DNA from: Bacteroidota bacterium
GTDB lineage: Bacteria > Bacteroidota > Bacteroidia > Bacteroidales > F082
Length of the DNA: 64,000 nt
Direction of reading: 5' to 3'
Assembly: GCA_018336075.1 (NCBI GenBank)
Contig: JAGXRB010000098.1
Span: forward strand, 38,219-102,218
Position 1 is the stretch's first letter. Every line of letters starts with the position of its first letter. The notes beneath the pieces were generated by a model. It saw nothing but the letters and a program-made list of their open reading frames with translations. It had not been told where the DNA came from and made no database searches. Made by a program: the position numbers and the translations under genes. Shown here one piece after another: positions 26,988 to 35,836 of the stretch.

Positions 26988-29900
26988 TTACATTTTTAAC
27001 AATTTTCGTGAAATCAAAAGCTTGTCTGTTTTGATAACGCAGTTATAATAACCAGCAGGGAGCTGGCTTGCGTCAAAAATAAAAGTATGGCCTCCGCTAT
27101 TTAGAAAACTACTCGACAATGTAGCCACTTTCACTCCAAAAAGGTTGAATACAGCAATTTCAACATTCGTGTTTTCCAATAAGTTGACAACTATTTCAGT
27201 TTGATCATTGAATGGATTCGGATAGCTTTCGACTGTAACAGTAGGATTGTTGGTTACATATTCTGGCACATCCATCGTGACAGTGCTGACAACAATATCA
27301 TCCAATCGCAACATATCACGGCTTCCATCACTTTGGTTTATTTGCTGACCGGTGAAAAAATATTTCCAGCGTAATTGTAAATAAGGCTGGTTGTTAGCTT
27401 CCGCTGGCAATGTAACCGGACTAAAAACTGTTGTATGTCCTGCTTGTTCATTTCGAATATATTCAAGAGGCTCTCCGTTTTGGTTTGTCACATTATAAAA
27501 AGAGCCTTCATGCCCAATTCTGTATTGCAAAATTATCGCATAAGCACGTGAATTTGGAATTACCGTGCCGGCAGTCCAGCCAACTGTAATATTTTCTAAT
27601 CCACGCGTATCTATTGCAAGAACTGCAGCTCCAAGGTCGCGGCCACGCCCGGTATTAATGAAAGAAACGCCTTCACTTCCCAGACCGTTAAGTCTTGTTC
27701 GCCGCGTTAGACGATAAGGAAAACCCACACTTCCCATATCATCTGCATGATATTCACCTGCTGGAATATGATAAGGGCGCGTCATTGGATCGTTTTGCAA
27801 TGGATCATTTTTGGAGCTTTGCTGAAACACCATGTTTTCAGGAAAGTTCCGTTCAGCATTGTTTTCGTCCCAATAGGTAAAATGATAGGGGCCATTAGCC
27901 AATCGGTAAGCCACCGGATTTAGTGAGTCACCGGCGAAATCGTTGCTTGGCTCAAAAACAGCTTCTACCAGGCTGTTGGCAGTCATAATTAGTTCTGCTG
28001 TTTCGCTTTGTGAACTAATCTGCCCCGTCCAGCCCACAAAACGATAGCCGTGTTTTGGATGTGCTTTTAGTTTTATAGGAATTTGTGTGAAGTAGATTCC
28101 CTGCCAGATCAAATCATCAATTTCGATTGAATTTACCTGCACAGTGCCCATTTCAGGATTATTGTTGCGGATTGTGAGTTGCGCAGTGCCTTGTAAACTG
28201 AATTGATTTTTGATATGCTGCCTCATAAATGCTGGTCTTTGTTGAGCAAAAACACGCATCACATTCACGTTATTCAGCCATTCAGACAATATTGTGGGCC
28301 GTCGCCAGCGCAGAATATGCTCCTGCATTTCGGGTTGAAGCATATTTTTCACAGAATCAATGACTGAAACCACATTGGTTTCTTTAAAACTAGTGTTCAG
28401 CAAATCGCAAAACCTGTTTATAAACTGATGCTTGTAATTCACATTTTTCAGCAAATTTCTCAGTAAAAAGGTTGACCATGGCGGATTAGGCCAGTTCGGG
28501 CCGTTTGTGGCAAGCGCAAAAGAAAGCGTGTTGTGTGATGCTCCGTAAGTGGCTCCGGGCACATAATTGAAATTTAAGCCAAATGCGAAATCCATATCGA
28601 GAAGCATCCATCTCCAGCGGCCATCACGTCCGTTAAGGGCTCCTGGCTCGTATCCGTTGCGCAGATAGCGCCAGAAAAGACTGTTGTTTCCGGGCCAGTC
28701 GGTATTCATCGCATAGATATTGGCGACCTGAAAATCGGTGAAGCTTTCAATGTCCATCCTGGTTGAAAGTGTCGTGAAATTTTCATCTGAAAGCAGGTTA
28801 TTGCTGTTCACAAAACTCCGCATACTATTATAATGATTGGCGCCTCCGGGATTTCCAAACTTAAAAGTTGAGTTGTTTTCAAGGATGGTCATTTCCATTT
28901 CCTCAATACCATATCTGGCGTAAATATAGTGTTCATCGTAACGGTCGCGCACATTGTGAATTCCCCAGTATTCTCCATTGATGAATAAAATCGCAGGCTG
29001 ATAGTACTGCCGGTCAACATCCAAATTGCGCATAAGGGATTGTACAACTGCATCTCTGAAAACCGTCTGATCCCAGTCGTTTCCTGAGTTTCGCAGTATA
29101 AACCGTTTAAACATATCTGTGCTTTTATCATGAAAAAGCTGATAGTTTATCCAGCTATTTCCGTATTCGTCTCTGGCATTAATGCGGAGCGATTTGCGCG
29201 GACGGCTGCGCGAGGTGTTGCCATGTATACGTATCCCAATATCTTCGTTGAATCCAAGATTACCCTCTTTTTCAAATAAAGTCAGGTTGGCAGGTCGCTC
29301 CCATTCCATTCCATCCTGAAAATAGTTATCGTGGTTGCCGTAAACATAAATGCCAATTTCGGCATCGAAGAGATTATCGAAATCTGTAGAAAGAGAAAAA
29401 ACAGGAAGAGAATATCGCTGATTTCCACTTGGATCAACAATGTAAGTATGTGTCGTAACTGGTCCGGGAGGCGCATCAGGGTGCACAGGCCTGACGCGAA
29501 TGACATTAATTTTGTAAACTTCTCCAAGCGGCGGCTGCCAGCCTTCGTAATAGGGTGGACCGGGATCGTTGTTGTTATTGGTCGGAATCATCGAAATCGT
29601 ATTGGGCTCACCAACCCTGCTTTGAACCAAAAACGGTTCTGTGTATAGATTACTTTCAGCGGTTGGAACAGAGCCGTCTGTGGAATAGTATATTTGCGCT
29701 TCATTTTGAGTGGTGCTCATGCTTAGCTCAATTGCAGAAGTGTAATAACCATCGGAATGTGAAACTGAAGCCGGTTGCAAAAACAAACTGAAACCCGTTT
29801 CGCTGTTGGCTGAACCAGGTGTTGAAGGACTGAAAAAACGCCATTCGCTGAACTGATTGCGCAGCCTGCCGTAAGATATGTCTGCCTGAAGTGTGATGGC

Positions 29901-30308
29901 AACTGTGCTGTCAACTCTATCACCAGAAGGATGTGTTAACAGCAGCGTTTCGCCGGCAGCACTAATACTGAAATTTGTATGAAGCGGCTGTTGACTATTG
30001 GTTCGGTTCTTTCCGGATGCCCAAATCAATAAAAATCCACCCGGCTGAATACCTTTGGCAGGAAAAACCCATCTGTAAGGCTGCCCGGGATCATCAGAAA
30101 GGCCATAGCCAGCAAGACTTATCGCCTGATTACTGGTGTTGTGCAATTCAATCCAGTCAGAATAGTCGCCGTCTTCATCAGCAATAGCTGTTGAATTTGA
30201 TGACATAAATTCATTGATAAGCAATGTTTGTGGAAAAACACAGAGGCTTATAAAAAACACTAAAAACACTATAAGTATTGAGGCCTTCGCCTTGAAATTA
30301 TTCAACAT
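26988..30308 (-). CDS. Secreted CotH-kinase protein with lamin-tail domain and T9SS sorting signal, paralogue
   Basis: A 1106-residue paralogue of the neighbour with the same order: signal peptide, lamin-tail domain (LLINEFMSSNSTAIADEDGD), chitobiase-type beta unit (IYYSTDGSVPTAESNLYTE), CotH kinase domain with LLDMDFAFGL, bacterial-repeat unit (GYRFVGWTGQ), an additional beta-rich region, and a T9SS type A C-terminus (YPNPFNDQTEIVVNLL ... LPAGYYNCVIKTDKL). The two genes are in the same orientation, separated by about 290 non-coding bases, and most likely arose by duplication. Function outside the cell is unknown; family members include spore-coat and cellulosome-associated kinases. Confidence 0.88.
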   Translation of the reverse strand: MLNNFKAKASILIVFLVFFISLCVFPQTLLINEFMSSNSTAIADEDGDYSDWIELHNTSNQAISLAGYGLSDDPGQPYRWVFPAKGIQPGGFLLIWASGKNRTNSQQPLHTNFSISAAGETLLLTHPSGDRVDSTVAITLQADISYGRLRNQFSEWRFFSPSTPGSANSETGFSLFLQPASVSHSDGYYTSAIELSMSTTQNEAQIYYSTDGSVPTAESNLYTEPFLVQSRVGEPNTISMIPTNNNNDPGPPYYEGWQPPLGEVYKINVIRVRPVHPDAPPGPVTTHTYIVDPSGNQRYSLPVFSLSTDFDNLFDAEIGIYVYGNHDNYFQDGMEWERPANLTLFEKEGNLGFNEDIGIRIHGNTSRSRPRKSLRINARDEYGNSWINYQLFHDKSTDMFKRFILRNSGNDWDQTVFRDAVVQSLMRNLDVDRQYYQPAILFINGEYWGIHNVRDRYDEHYIYARYGIEEMEMTILENNSTFKFGNPGGANHYNSMRSFVNSNNLLSDENFTTLSTRMDIESFTDFQVANIYAMNTDWPGNNSLFWRYLRNGYEPGALNGRDGRWRWMLLDMDFAFGLNFNYVPGATYGASHNTLSFALATNGPNWPNPPWSTFLLRNLLKNVNYKHQFINRFCDLLNTSFKETNVVSVIDSVKNMLQPEMQEHILRWRRPTILSEWLNNVNVMRVFAQQRPAFMRQHIKNQFSLQGTAQLTIRNNNPEMGTVQVNSIEIDDLIWQGIYFTQIPIKLKAHPKHGYRFVGWTGQISSQSETAELIMTANSLVEAVFEPSNDFAGDSLNPVAYRLANGPYHFTYWDENNAERNFPENMVFQQSSKNDPLQNDPMTRPYHIPAGEYHADDMGSVGFPYRLTRRTRLNGLGSEGVSFINTGRGRDLGAAVLAIDTRGLENITVGWTAGTVIPNSRAYAIILQYRIGHEGSFYNVTNQNGEPLEYIRNEQAGHTTVFSPVTLPAEANNQPYLQLRWKYFFTGQQINQSDGSRDMLRLDDIVVSTVTMDVPEYVTNNPTVTVESYPNPFNDQTEIVVNLLENTNVEIAVFNLFGVKVATLSSSFLNSGGHTFIFDASQLPAGYYNCVIKTDKLLISRKLLKM

Positions 30309-30465
30309 TCAGGTATTTTTCTAAAAACGCTGCAAGTTACAAAACAATTATGGGGATCAGGCTGAATAATAAGGCAAAGGTCTTTTACAGGCAGTAGGCG
30401 TTACTCATTTAAGTAACCTTATAATCTGGCTTTTCCGACAAGAAAAAATTGGTCAGAGGCCAAAA

Positions 30466-31146
30466 CTATTCTTCTGTTTCCTCGTTCTTTTGCTTACTCC
30501 AATCGACAAAGAATTTTCCGTTTGTCAGAACAATAGTATCTGTTTCGTCAGATTTTTTCGTGTTTTCATGATAATGTGGGTCGCCGTTTGCCAGCATTCC
30601 GCCTCCGGCCTTTGTAATCAGTTTCTTCTCAAGATTTCCTCTGATACCTGAGCCTGTCATGGTGGCGACGGCTCTTTTTTTGTAATAAACACCATTCAGC
30701 GTGGCTTCAAAAAATCCTTTTACAGAAGTTGAGGTAATTTCTTCAATTGTGAGCGATCCACTCATAGATTCTCCATCATGAAAAGCATGTCCCAGGCCTT
30801 TTGTTTCTTCGGTATAGTCAACTAAAACCCACACCATATCTTCTTTCTTATTTTTCTTCTTAGAGTTGGATTCAATTTCCTTTTCAGAAGTGATTTCATA
30901 GGTTCCAGGTTTTAACTCATCAGTAAAATAATACATTCTGATCCAAACCTGAATATCCGGACTCACCTGAAAAGCAGCAATGGCAAGGTATTCAAAACCG
31001 GAAATCGGAATTCTCAGTTTTTTTGCCTCTGCTTTCCACTCTTTGCCATCAACTTCGCAGGAAATAAAATTGGTATAATCCTGCGCAAACAGCGTACTTC
31101 CAAGTCCTAAGAGCAGGAAGAACATAACGATAATTTGTTTTTTCAT
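30466..31146 (-). CDS. Exported hypothetical protein
   Basis: A 226-residue exported protein, start at 31146 giving signal peptide MKKQIIVMFFLLLGLGSTLFAQ; an upstream in-frame ATG at 31227 would bury it. The rest is beta-rich with a Gly/Ser region (GESMSGSLTIEEITSTSVKGFFEATL) similar to the small exported beta-barrel proteins of DUF6252 type in Bacteroidota. That family assignment is tentative. No catalytic motif is visible. It stands alone between the CotH pair and a thioesterase gene. Confidence 0.6.
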   Translation of the reverse strand: MKKQIIVMFFLLLGLGSTLFAQDYTNFISCEVDGKEWKAEAKKLRIPISGFEYLAIAAFQVSPDIQVWIRMYYFTDELKPGTYEITSEKEIESNSKKKNKKEDMVWVLVDYTEETKGLGHAFHDGESMSGSLTIEEITSTSVKGFFEATLNGVYYKKRAVATMTGSGIRGNLEKKLITKAGGGMLANGDPHYHENTKKSDETDTIVLTNGKFFVDWSKQKNEETEE

Positions 31147-31309
31147 AGTTGTTATTTTGTTTATTAAATTCGTGAATAAAGTAAAAAAGTGATTGATTTT
31201 TTTAAATGTAGATATCAAAAGTAGCATTTTTAGAAACCAAATTCAATGATATTTTGATCATGAAACTCCATTTTTTATACTTGATATCTTTGCTGAAAGA
31301 ATAATCTGT

Positions 31310-31723
31310 CTATTGTTGTTTTACCGGACCAAAAGCCTTGTCAATAATTTCCGGCAAAAACGGCCTTCCATTGCGGTTGATTGAAGTTCCGGTGACTCTT
31401 GCACTGATGATGGGCTTGCGGTCGGACAGCCTGAAAATATTCTGTACAAAAGCAAACCGTAGCGGTGAAACTCTTTCTGCGACACAATCTACAAAGAAAA
31501 CATCACCGCTGCGTAATGGAAAATGATAATCAATTTCGATGCGTTTAACGACCAGAATGATACCTTCTTCTGTAAGTTTTGCAAAATCAAGTCCGATATG
31601 ATGGAGGTATTCGTGACGCGCGTGTTCCATATAATGCTGATAATTCGCATTGTTTACGATACCTTGCATATCGCATTCGTAATCACGTACTTTAAACTCC
31701 AGTGAAAAAGGTGTTTCGCCCAT
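31310..31723 (-). CDS. Acyl-CoA thioesterase, 4HBT hotdog family
   Basis: A 137-residue single hotdog-fold protein. The motif YECDMQGIVNNANYQHYMEHARHEYL is the active-site helix of the 4-hydroxybenzoyl-CoA thioesterase/YbgC group, with catalytic aspartate in the CDMQG segment. It should hydrolyse short- or medium-chain acyl-CoA thioesters in the cytoplasm. The start at 31723 (MGETPFSLEF) was chosen over an upstream ATG at 31774 since upstream residues are not family-like. It is divergent from the nitroreductase gene. Confidence 0.85.
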   Translation of the reverse strand: MGETPFSLEFKVRDYECDMQGIVNNANYQHYMEHARHEYLHHIGLDFAKLTEEGIILVVKRIEIDYHFPLRSGDVFFVDCVAERVSPLRFAFVQNIFRLSDRKPIISARVTGTSINRNGRPFLPEIIDKAFGPVKQQ

Positions 31724-31808
31724 TGTTAAATGTTTTTTTTGTTTGAAGGGGTAAAAATAGTTCATTTTAACCAAAACTCTGAAGGCATTCCGGAATCTTT
31801 AAAAAGCA

Positions 31809-31816
31809 TAGTTTTG
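31809..31816 (+). promoter_or_regulatory. Putative -7 box for the nitroreductase gene
   Basis: TAGTTTTG matches TAnnTTTG exactly, eight bases before the ATG at 31825, which would give an almost leaderless transcript. No clear -33 element is seen. Confidence 0.3.
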
Positions 31817-31824
31817 CAATAAAA

Positions 31825-32349
31825 ATGTCAATGGATTTTGTAAATTTTGTTTCAAAGCGTTATAGTGTGCGTAATTATGATCCTTTACGTAAGGTAGAAA
31901 AAGATAAGCTTTTACGCATTCTTGAGGCAGGCAGAATGGCGCCTTCCGCTGCAAACAGACAACCCTGGAAGGTGTTGGTTGTTCAGTCGCCGGAAAACCT
32001 AAAACGAATTCAGTCAGCTTATCCGGCAAATTGGTTTGCAAATGCATCAACGGTGCTTGTCGTAAAAGGAAGGCCGGAAGAGGCCTGGATACGCAAAGCA
32101 GATGGGTATAATGCCATCGAAACCGACCTCACAATATTGATGGATCACCTCATTTTGGCAGCTCATGCAGAAGGACTTTCCACTTGCTGGATTGCAGCTT
32201 TTGATAAGCAAAAGCTGATCGAAGCCTTGCAACTTACCGATGATGAAGTGGTCTTTGCCATTACACCTTTGGGCTATCCGGTTGAAGGTGAAACAGCCAC
32301 ACGTCCAAAATCACGAAAAAGCCTTGATGAAATTGTAGAATGGATATGA
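31825..32349 (+). CDS. Nitroreductase family flavoprotein
   Basis: A 174-residue FMN-dependent oxidoreductase. The FMN-phosphate motif RYSVRNYDP opens the protein, followed by GRMAPSAANRQPWKVLVV, the family signature, and a C-terminal G-x-P-x-E stretch (LGYPVEGETATRPKSRKSLDEIV). A middle helix, LAAHAEGLSTCWIAAF, completes the fold. It reduces nitro or quinone-like compounds with NAD(P)H in general; the physiological substrate is unknown. Its end overlaps the next gene start by ten bases. Confidence 0.9.
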   Translation: MSMDFVNFVSKRYSVRNYDPLRKVEKDKLLRILEAGRMAPSAANRQPWKVLVVQSPENLKRIQSAYPANWFANASTVLVVKGRPEEAWIRKADGYNAIETDLTILMDHLILAAHAEGLSTCWIAAFDKQKLIEALQLTDDEVVFAITPLGYPVEGETATRPKSRKSLDEIVEWI

Positions 32350-32924
32350 AAAAAGACAACACAAGTCTTTTACAGTCTTCAGCGCAAGAAAAGGATTTAA
32401 CTGAACTGCTCGTTTTGCTTCGGCAACCACTTTCGAAGCAACATATTCTGTTGATTGCCTCTTTGGTCGAAAAACGGCCTGAATTACTTGAATATGTATT
32501 TGAGATCATCAATAAAAATCATCAAAAAGATGCAATGCGGGCTTCATGGCTGCTGAGTCATCTCTGGGACAGAAGTCCGCAATTATTGAGACCGTTTCAG
32601 CACGAATTAACCGAATTACTCATTCAAACAGATTCTGATTCTGTGCGTAGAAACATTCTGAGAATTCTGGATGGAATGCCCGTCAATGAATCCAAAATGG
32701 GTACGCTTGTTGATCTTTGCATGAAATGGATGCTATCAGAAAATCATGCAATCGCCGTCAGATGCAATGCAATGCAAATTCTTTATCGCATTTGTCAGGT
32801 CGAACCGGATCTCAGTGGTGAAGTAAAGGCCTGCATCCTCGCGCTGAATGATTATGGTTCAGCGGGTTTCAAATCAAGAGCCAATAGAATTGTACGGCAA
32901 CTTAACGCACTTCAGCCTGATTGA
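32340..32924 (+). CDS. Helical-repeat (HEAT-like) protein, unrecognised
   Basis: A 194-residue soluble all-helical protein. Paired helices such as LLRPFQHELTELLIQTDSDSV and RRNILRILDGM, then AIAVRCNAMQILYRICQ, resemble HEAT/armadillo units used for protein binding; no enzymatic motif is present. The start overlaps the nitroreductase stop, so the two are translationally coupled. The stop codon lies within the palindromic terminator. No known family is assigned. Confidence 0.75.
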   Translation: MDMKKDNTSLLQSSAQEKDLTELLVLLRQPLSKQHILLIASLVEKRPELLEYVFEIINKNHQKDAMRASWLLSHLWDRSPQLLRPFQHELTELLIQTDSDSVRRNILRILDGMPVNESKMGTLVDLCMKWMLSENHAIAVRCNAMQILYRICQVEPDLSGEVKACILALNDYGSAGFKSRANRIVRQLNALQPD

Positions 32925-32948
32925 AAAACCATTGGTTTTTCAATCAGG
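32916..32948. terminator. Perfect palindromic bidirectional terminator
   Basis: CCTGATTGAAAAACCA and TGGTTTTTCAATCAGG are perfect 16-base inverted arms around a single T. The stop codon of the upstream gene (32922-32924) is inside the left arm, and the convergent acyl-AMP ligase ends 12 bases beyond. Confidence 0.7.
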
Positions 32949-32960
32949 AAATGAATTGTT

Positions 32961-35414
32961 TTATAGGGTAACCTGAATCTGCTTTTTTACTTGTGCTGCC
33001 AAGGCTTCGTAACTCATTTGTCCAGGATATACAGGATCAAGAAACTCGACAGTAATTTTTTTCCAGGGTTTTGGAAAAAAGCTTCCGCGGGGTAAAGCCT
33101 CAAATGCACCTTTGATAGAAACAGGTACAATGGGAACATTCAGTTCGCTGCTCAGGATTGCAAAAGTTTTCTTGAATTCTCCCAGACCTCCATTAAAAGT
33201 ACGGGTTCCTTCAGGAAAAATGATGATGTTTTTATTGCTTTTCAACACTTCAGCCATCTTTTGAATGGATTCTTTAAGATTGCGGTTCAGATCCATGATA
33301 ATGATGTTGTTGCGATTGGCAAGAAACTTAATCCATGGACGTCTGATGTGTTTTTCCTTGGCATAAAAGTAAGTGCGTTTTGCCTGTCCGAAACGCAGAT
33401 AGGAAGCGACAAACATGCCGTCGATAAAGCTTTGATGGTTTGGCGCAATAATACATGGCCCATCAGGAATTTTTTCAAGGCCTGTTGTTTTGTATCTGAA
33501 ATACAGCGAAAGAAAAGCCCTGGAAAACCACAATGCAATTTGTCCGGTGATCCATGTGTCCGGAAGCTTTAAAGAAACTTTTTCCTGCAAAATATCTTTC
33601 CAGTTTACAAGTGACTCTTCCATGCGGGTTTTGTTTTCACGCACCCATTCGCTCAAGGCATTAATGTTTTTATATTCGGCCATCTCTGCCGGATCAGGTG
33701 AAACGCCAAAGGTCTGCTGAAGATAAGACTGAAAACTTACTTTATCAAGCGAATCAAGGCCAAGATCTATTTCAATATGATGATAAGGCATTACTTTTCG
33801 ACCTTTTTCCTTAACAAGGTAATCAGCAATCATCAAAAAAACAGGATCTGTAATTTCTTCCTGAAGTGTTTCTTCAACCGCTACAATTTCAACCATCGAA
33901 GCCAGTTTGAAACGCTGTAGTTTACCCAGACGAGTGCGCGGCAACTCTTGTTCGGTTACATAGAAGCGCATTATCCTTTTGTAGGCCGACACACTTTTGT
34001 TGAAAGGTTCAATGAGTTTTGTACGGATTTCATCTTCAATAGCCGAAGGATCTGTTGTTGAGAAAGCCTCCATTTCGGGAATTATCATCAGCTGAAGCTG
34101 GTCGTTGAGTGCAAAAACACCACAATCGCGAACCATCGGAGAGGCCAGAAGAACCTCTTCCAGTTCTGTGGGATTAACGTTTTTGCCATTCGAAAGAATG
34201 ATAATTTCTTTTTTTCTTCCGGTAATAAAAAGATAGCCTTGCTCGTCGAGATAGCCCAGATCGCCTGTAAAAAGCCAGCCGTCTTTCAACACTTCAGCTG
34301 TTTCTTCCGGCCTGTTATAGTAGCCTTGCATTATATTTTCGCCGGCGGCAGTAATTTCGCCGTCAACAATCCGGATGTCTGTGCCGGGCATTGCTTCACC
34401 GGGTGAGCCTATCCGCACGTGTCCTGGCCGTGTAAATGAAATCATGGGAGCGGCTTCAGTCATTCCGTAGCCTTCAAGCACTTCAAATCCGAGCGTTTGA
34501 AAATCTTGTCCAACTGCCGGATCAAGTGCAGCACCACCCGAAACGAGGTTTTCAACTGCACCACCCAACTTTTTGTGTACTGTACCAAAAACCTTTTTTG
34601 AGAAGGCCTTGGAGTTCATTTTTTTTGCAACGGCAAAAAGTGTTCGGGCAACAAAACTTTTGTTCACCTTATCCATGACACCTTTTCTGATCGCTGCAAA
34701 AAGTCGCGGAACACCAATTATGATGGTGATTTTATTGTTTTGTAGCGTTGCCATTAAATCTTCTGAAGCCATCGAAGGAGATATTGCTAACATGCCGCCA
34801 ATTTTCAAAGGGATAATCATTGTTCCCATGAGCGGAAAAATATGATGGAGCGGGAGCAGTACCAAAACCCTTGAGTCTTTGTTGTAAATCTGGATGTGGT
34901 CAGAAACAGCTTTCACATTTTGCATCAGGTTGCGATAGCTGAGCATAACACCTTTCGGACTGCCGGTTGTGCCCGAAGTATAGATGATTACAGCGGTATT
35001 TTCAAGCGTTGGTTCCGGCATTTCAAATCCATCAGCATTTGCCGCTTCTTTGGATTCATGTTCCTCAATGATGAATAATTTCGAACTGATTCCGGCAATA
35101 GCAATGGCTTCCTGCATGACCTTCTTTGTTTTTTCAGAACAGAAAATCACTTCCGGTTGACTATCTTTTAGTATGTAACCTACTTCAGCAGCGGTGGCCA
35201 TGAAATCTACCGGAATGGCAACGCCCTGATGTTTCCATATAGAATAAAAGGCATAGATGTAACCAGGTCTGTTTTCTGAAAATACGACAGCACGTTGACC
35301 GTGTTCAATAAAATACAGACTTGCAAAATGCCTGATGTGAGCGAATAATTGATGATAAGTGATGGTTTCTGAGCCATATTGAATGGCTGTTTTATTGCCT
35401 GAATTTAGGAGCAT
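32961..35414 (-). CDS. Acyl-AMP ligase / acyl carrier protein / PlsC acyltransferase fusion
   Basis: An 817-residue three-part enzyme. The AMP-ligase (about 1-495) has the P-loop IIYTSGTTGSPKG, EGYGMTE and TGRKKEIIILSNGKN. An ACP-like domain (about 515-600) carries the phosphopantetheine serine in LGLDSLDKV. A PlsC-type acyltransferase (about 630-817) has NHQSFID (HX4D) and FPEGTRTF. It probably activates fatty acids, loads them on its own ACP, and transfers them to a lysophospholipid. E. coli Aas has the reverse domain order and no ACP. It lies alone. Confidence 0.88.
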   Translation of the reverse strand: MLLNSGNKTAIQYGSETITYHQLFAHIRHFASLYFIEHGQRAVVFSENRPGYIYAFYSIWKHQGVAIPVDFMATAAEVGYILKDSQPEVIFCSEKTKKVMQEAIAIAGISSKLFIIEEHESKEAANADGFEMPEPTLENTAVIIYTSGTTGSPKGVMLSYRNLMQNVKAVSDHIQIYNKDSRVLVLLPLHHIFPLMGTMIIPLKIGGMLAISPSMASEDLMATLQNNKITIIIGVPRLFAAIRKGVMDKVNKSFVARTLFAVAKKMNSKAFSKKVFGTVHKKLGGAVENLVSGGAALDPAVGQDFQTLGFEVLEGYGMTEAAPMISFTRPGHVRIGSPGEAMPGTDIRIVDGEITAAGENIMQGYYNRPEETAEVLKDGWLFTGDLGYLDEQGYLFITGRKKEIIILSNGKNVNPTELEEVLLASPMVRDCGVFALNDQLQLMIIPEMEAFSTTDPSAIEDEIRTKLIEPFNKSVSAYKRIMRFYVTEQELPRTRLGKLQRFKLASMVEIVAVEETLQEEITDPVFLMIADYLVKEKGRKVMPYHHIEIDLGLDSLDKVSFQSYLQQTFGVSPDPAEMAEYKNINALSEWVRENKTRMEESLVNWKDILQEKVSLKLPDTWITGQIALWFSRAFLSLYFRYKTTGLEKIPDGPCIIAPNHQSFIDGMFVASYLRFGQAKRTYFYAKEKHIRRPWIKFLANRNNIIIMDLNRNLKESIQKMAEVLKSNKNIIIFPEGTRTFNGGLGEFKKTFAILSSELNVPIVPVSIKGAFEALPRGSFFPKPWKKITVEFLDPVYPGQMSYEALAAQVKKQIQVTL

Positions 35415-35755
35415 GGTTATTTTTCTGTTGAAGGTTAATTAAGATGAATCTGAAAGCGGAACGATGATTTGATATCAATAGCTGATCTGTTTTTTTGGAA
35501 TGATTTTTCCAGAATAACATATTTTGGATGGAAGACAATGGGTGTTAATTTAAACAAACTCATTCAGTTCCGGTATGTAAAAAAAGGTAAAGGCCTTTTA
35601 AGAGTTAAAAAAAATACTTTTTCAGAATTAAAAGAAAGTACAAAGATAGTGTATTTACAGCCATGATAATCAGGTAATGCTTTTAATAATAGTTAATTAT
35701 GGCCCTAACCACTTAAAATAAAAAGAGAAAAGAAAAAAATCATGATTCAACAAAA

Positions 35756-35790
35756 GCGTTTGATCTTGTTAAGTCAACAAAATCAAACGC
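35756..35790 (-). terminator. Second hairpin downstream of asnB
   Basis: A 15-base stem with one mismatch (GCGTTTGATCTTGTT against AACAAAATCAAACGC), followed on the minus strand by a T-rich tract. Confidence 0.5.
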
Positions 35791-35810
35791 AATGGATATG
35801 GCAGAAAGTT

Positions 35811-35835
35811 TTTAGTTAAGGCTGTCTTAACTAAA
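35811..35835 (-). terminator. Hairpin immediately after asnB
   Basis: Perfect 10-base stem TTTAGTTAAG/CTTAACTAAA with a five-base loop, adjacent to the asnB stop. Confidence 0.55.
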
Positions 35836-35836
35836 T

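Larger units (their letters stand above)
35415..35836. other. AT-rich intergenic region with two hairpins
   Basis: About 420 bases between the acyl-AMP ligase start and the asnB stop. TTTAGTTAAG/CTTAACTAAA (35811-35835) is a perfect 10-base stem next to the asnB stop, and GCGTTTGAT-C-TTGTT/CAACAAAATCAAACGC (35756-35790) is a second near-perfect stem, followed on the minus strand by a T-rich tract. One or both should terminate asnB. The remainder presumably holds the acyl-AMP ligase promoter; no convincing gene is seen. Confidence 0.6.

Noticed and set aside
35469-35666. 65-codon plus-strand frame in the region before asnB
   Set aside because: Its codons reflect AT-rich non-coding DNA, there is no ribosome site, and the composition is unlike neighbours.
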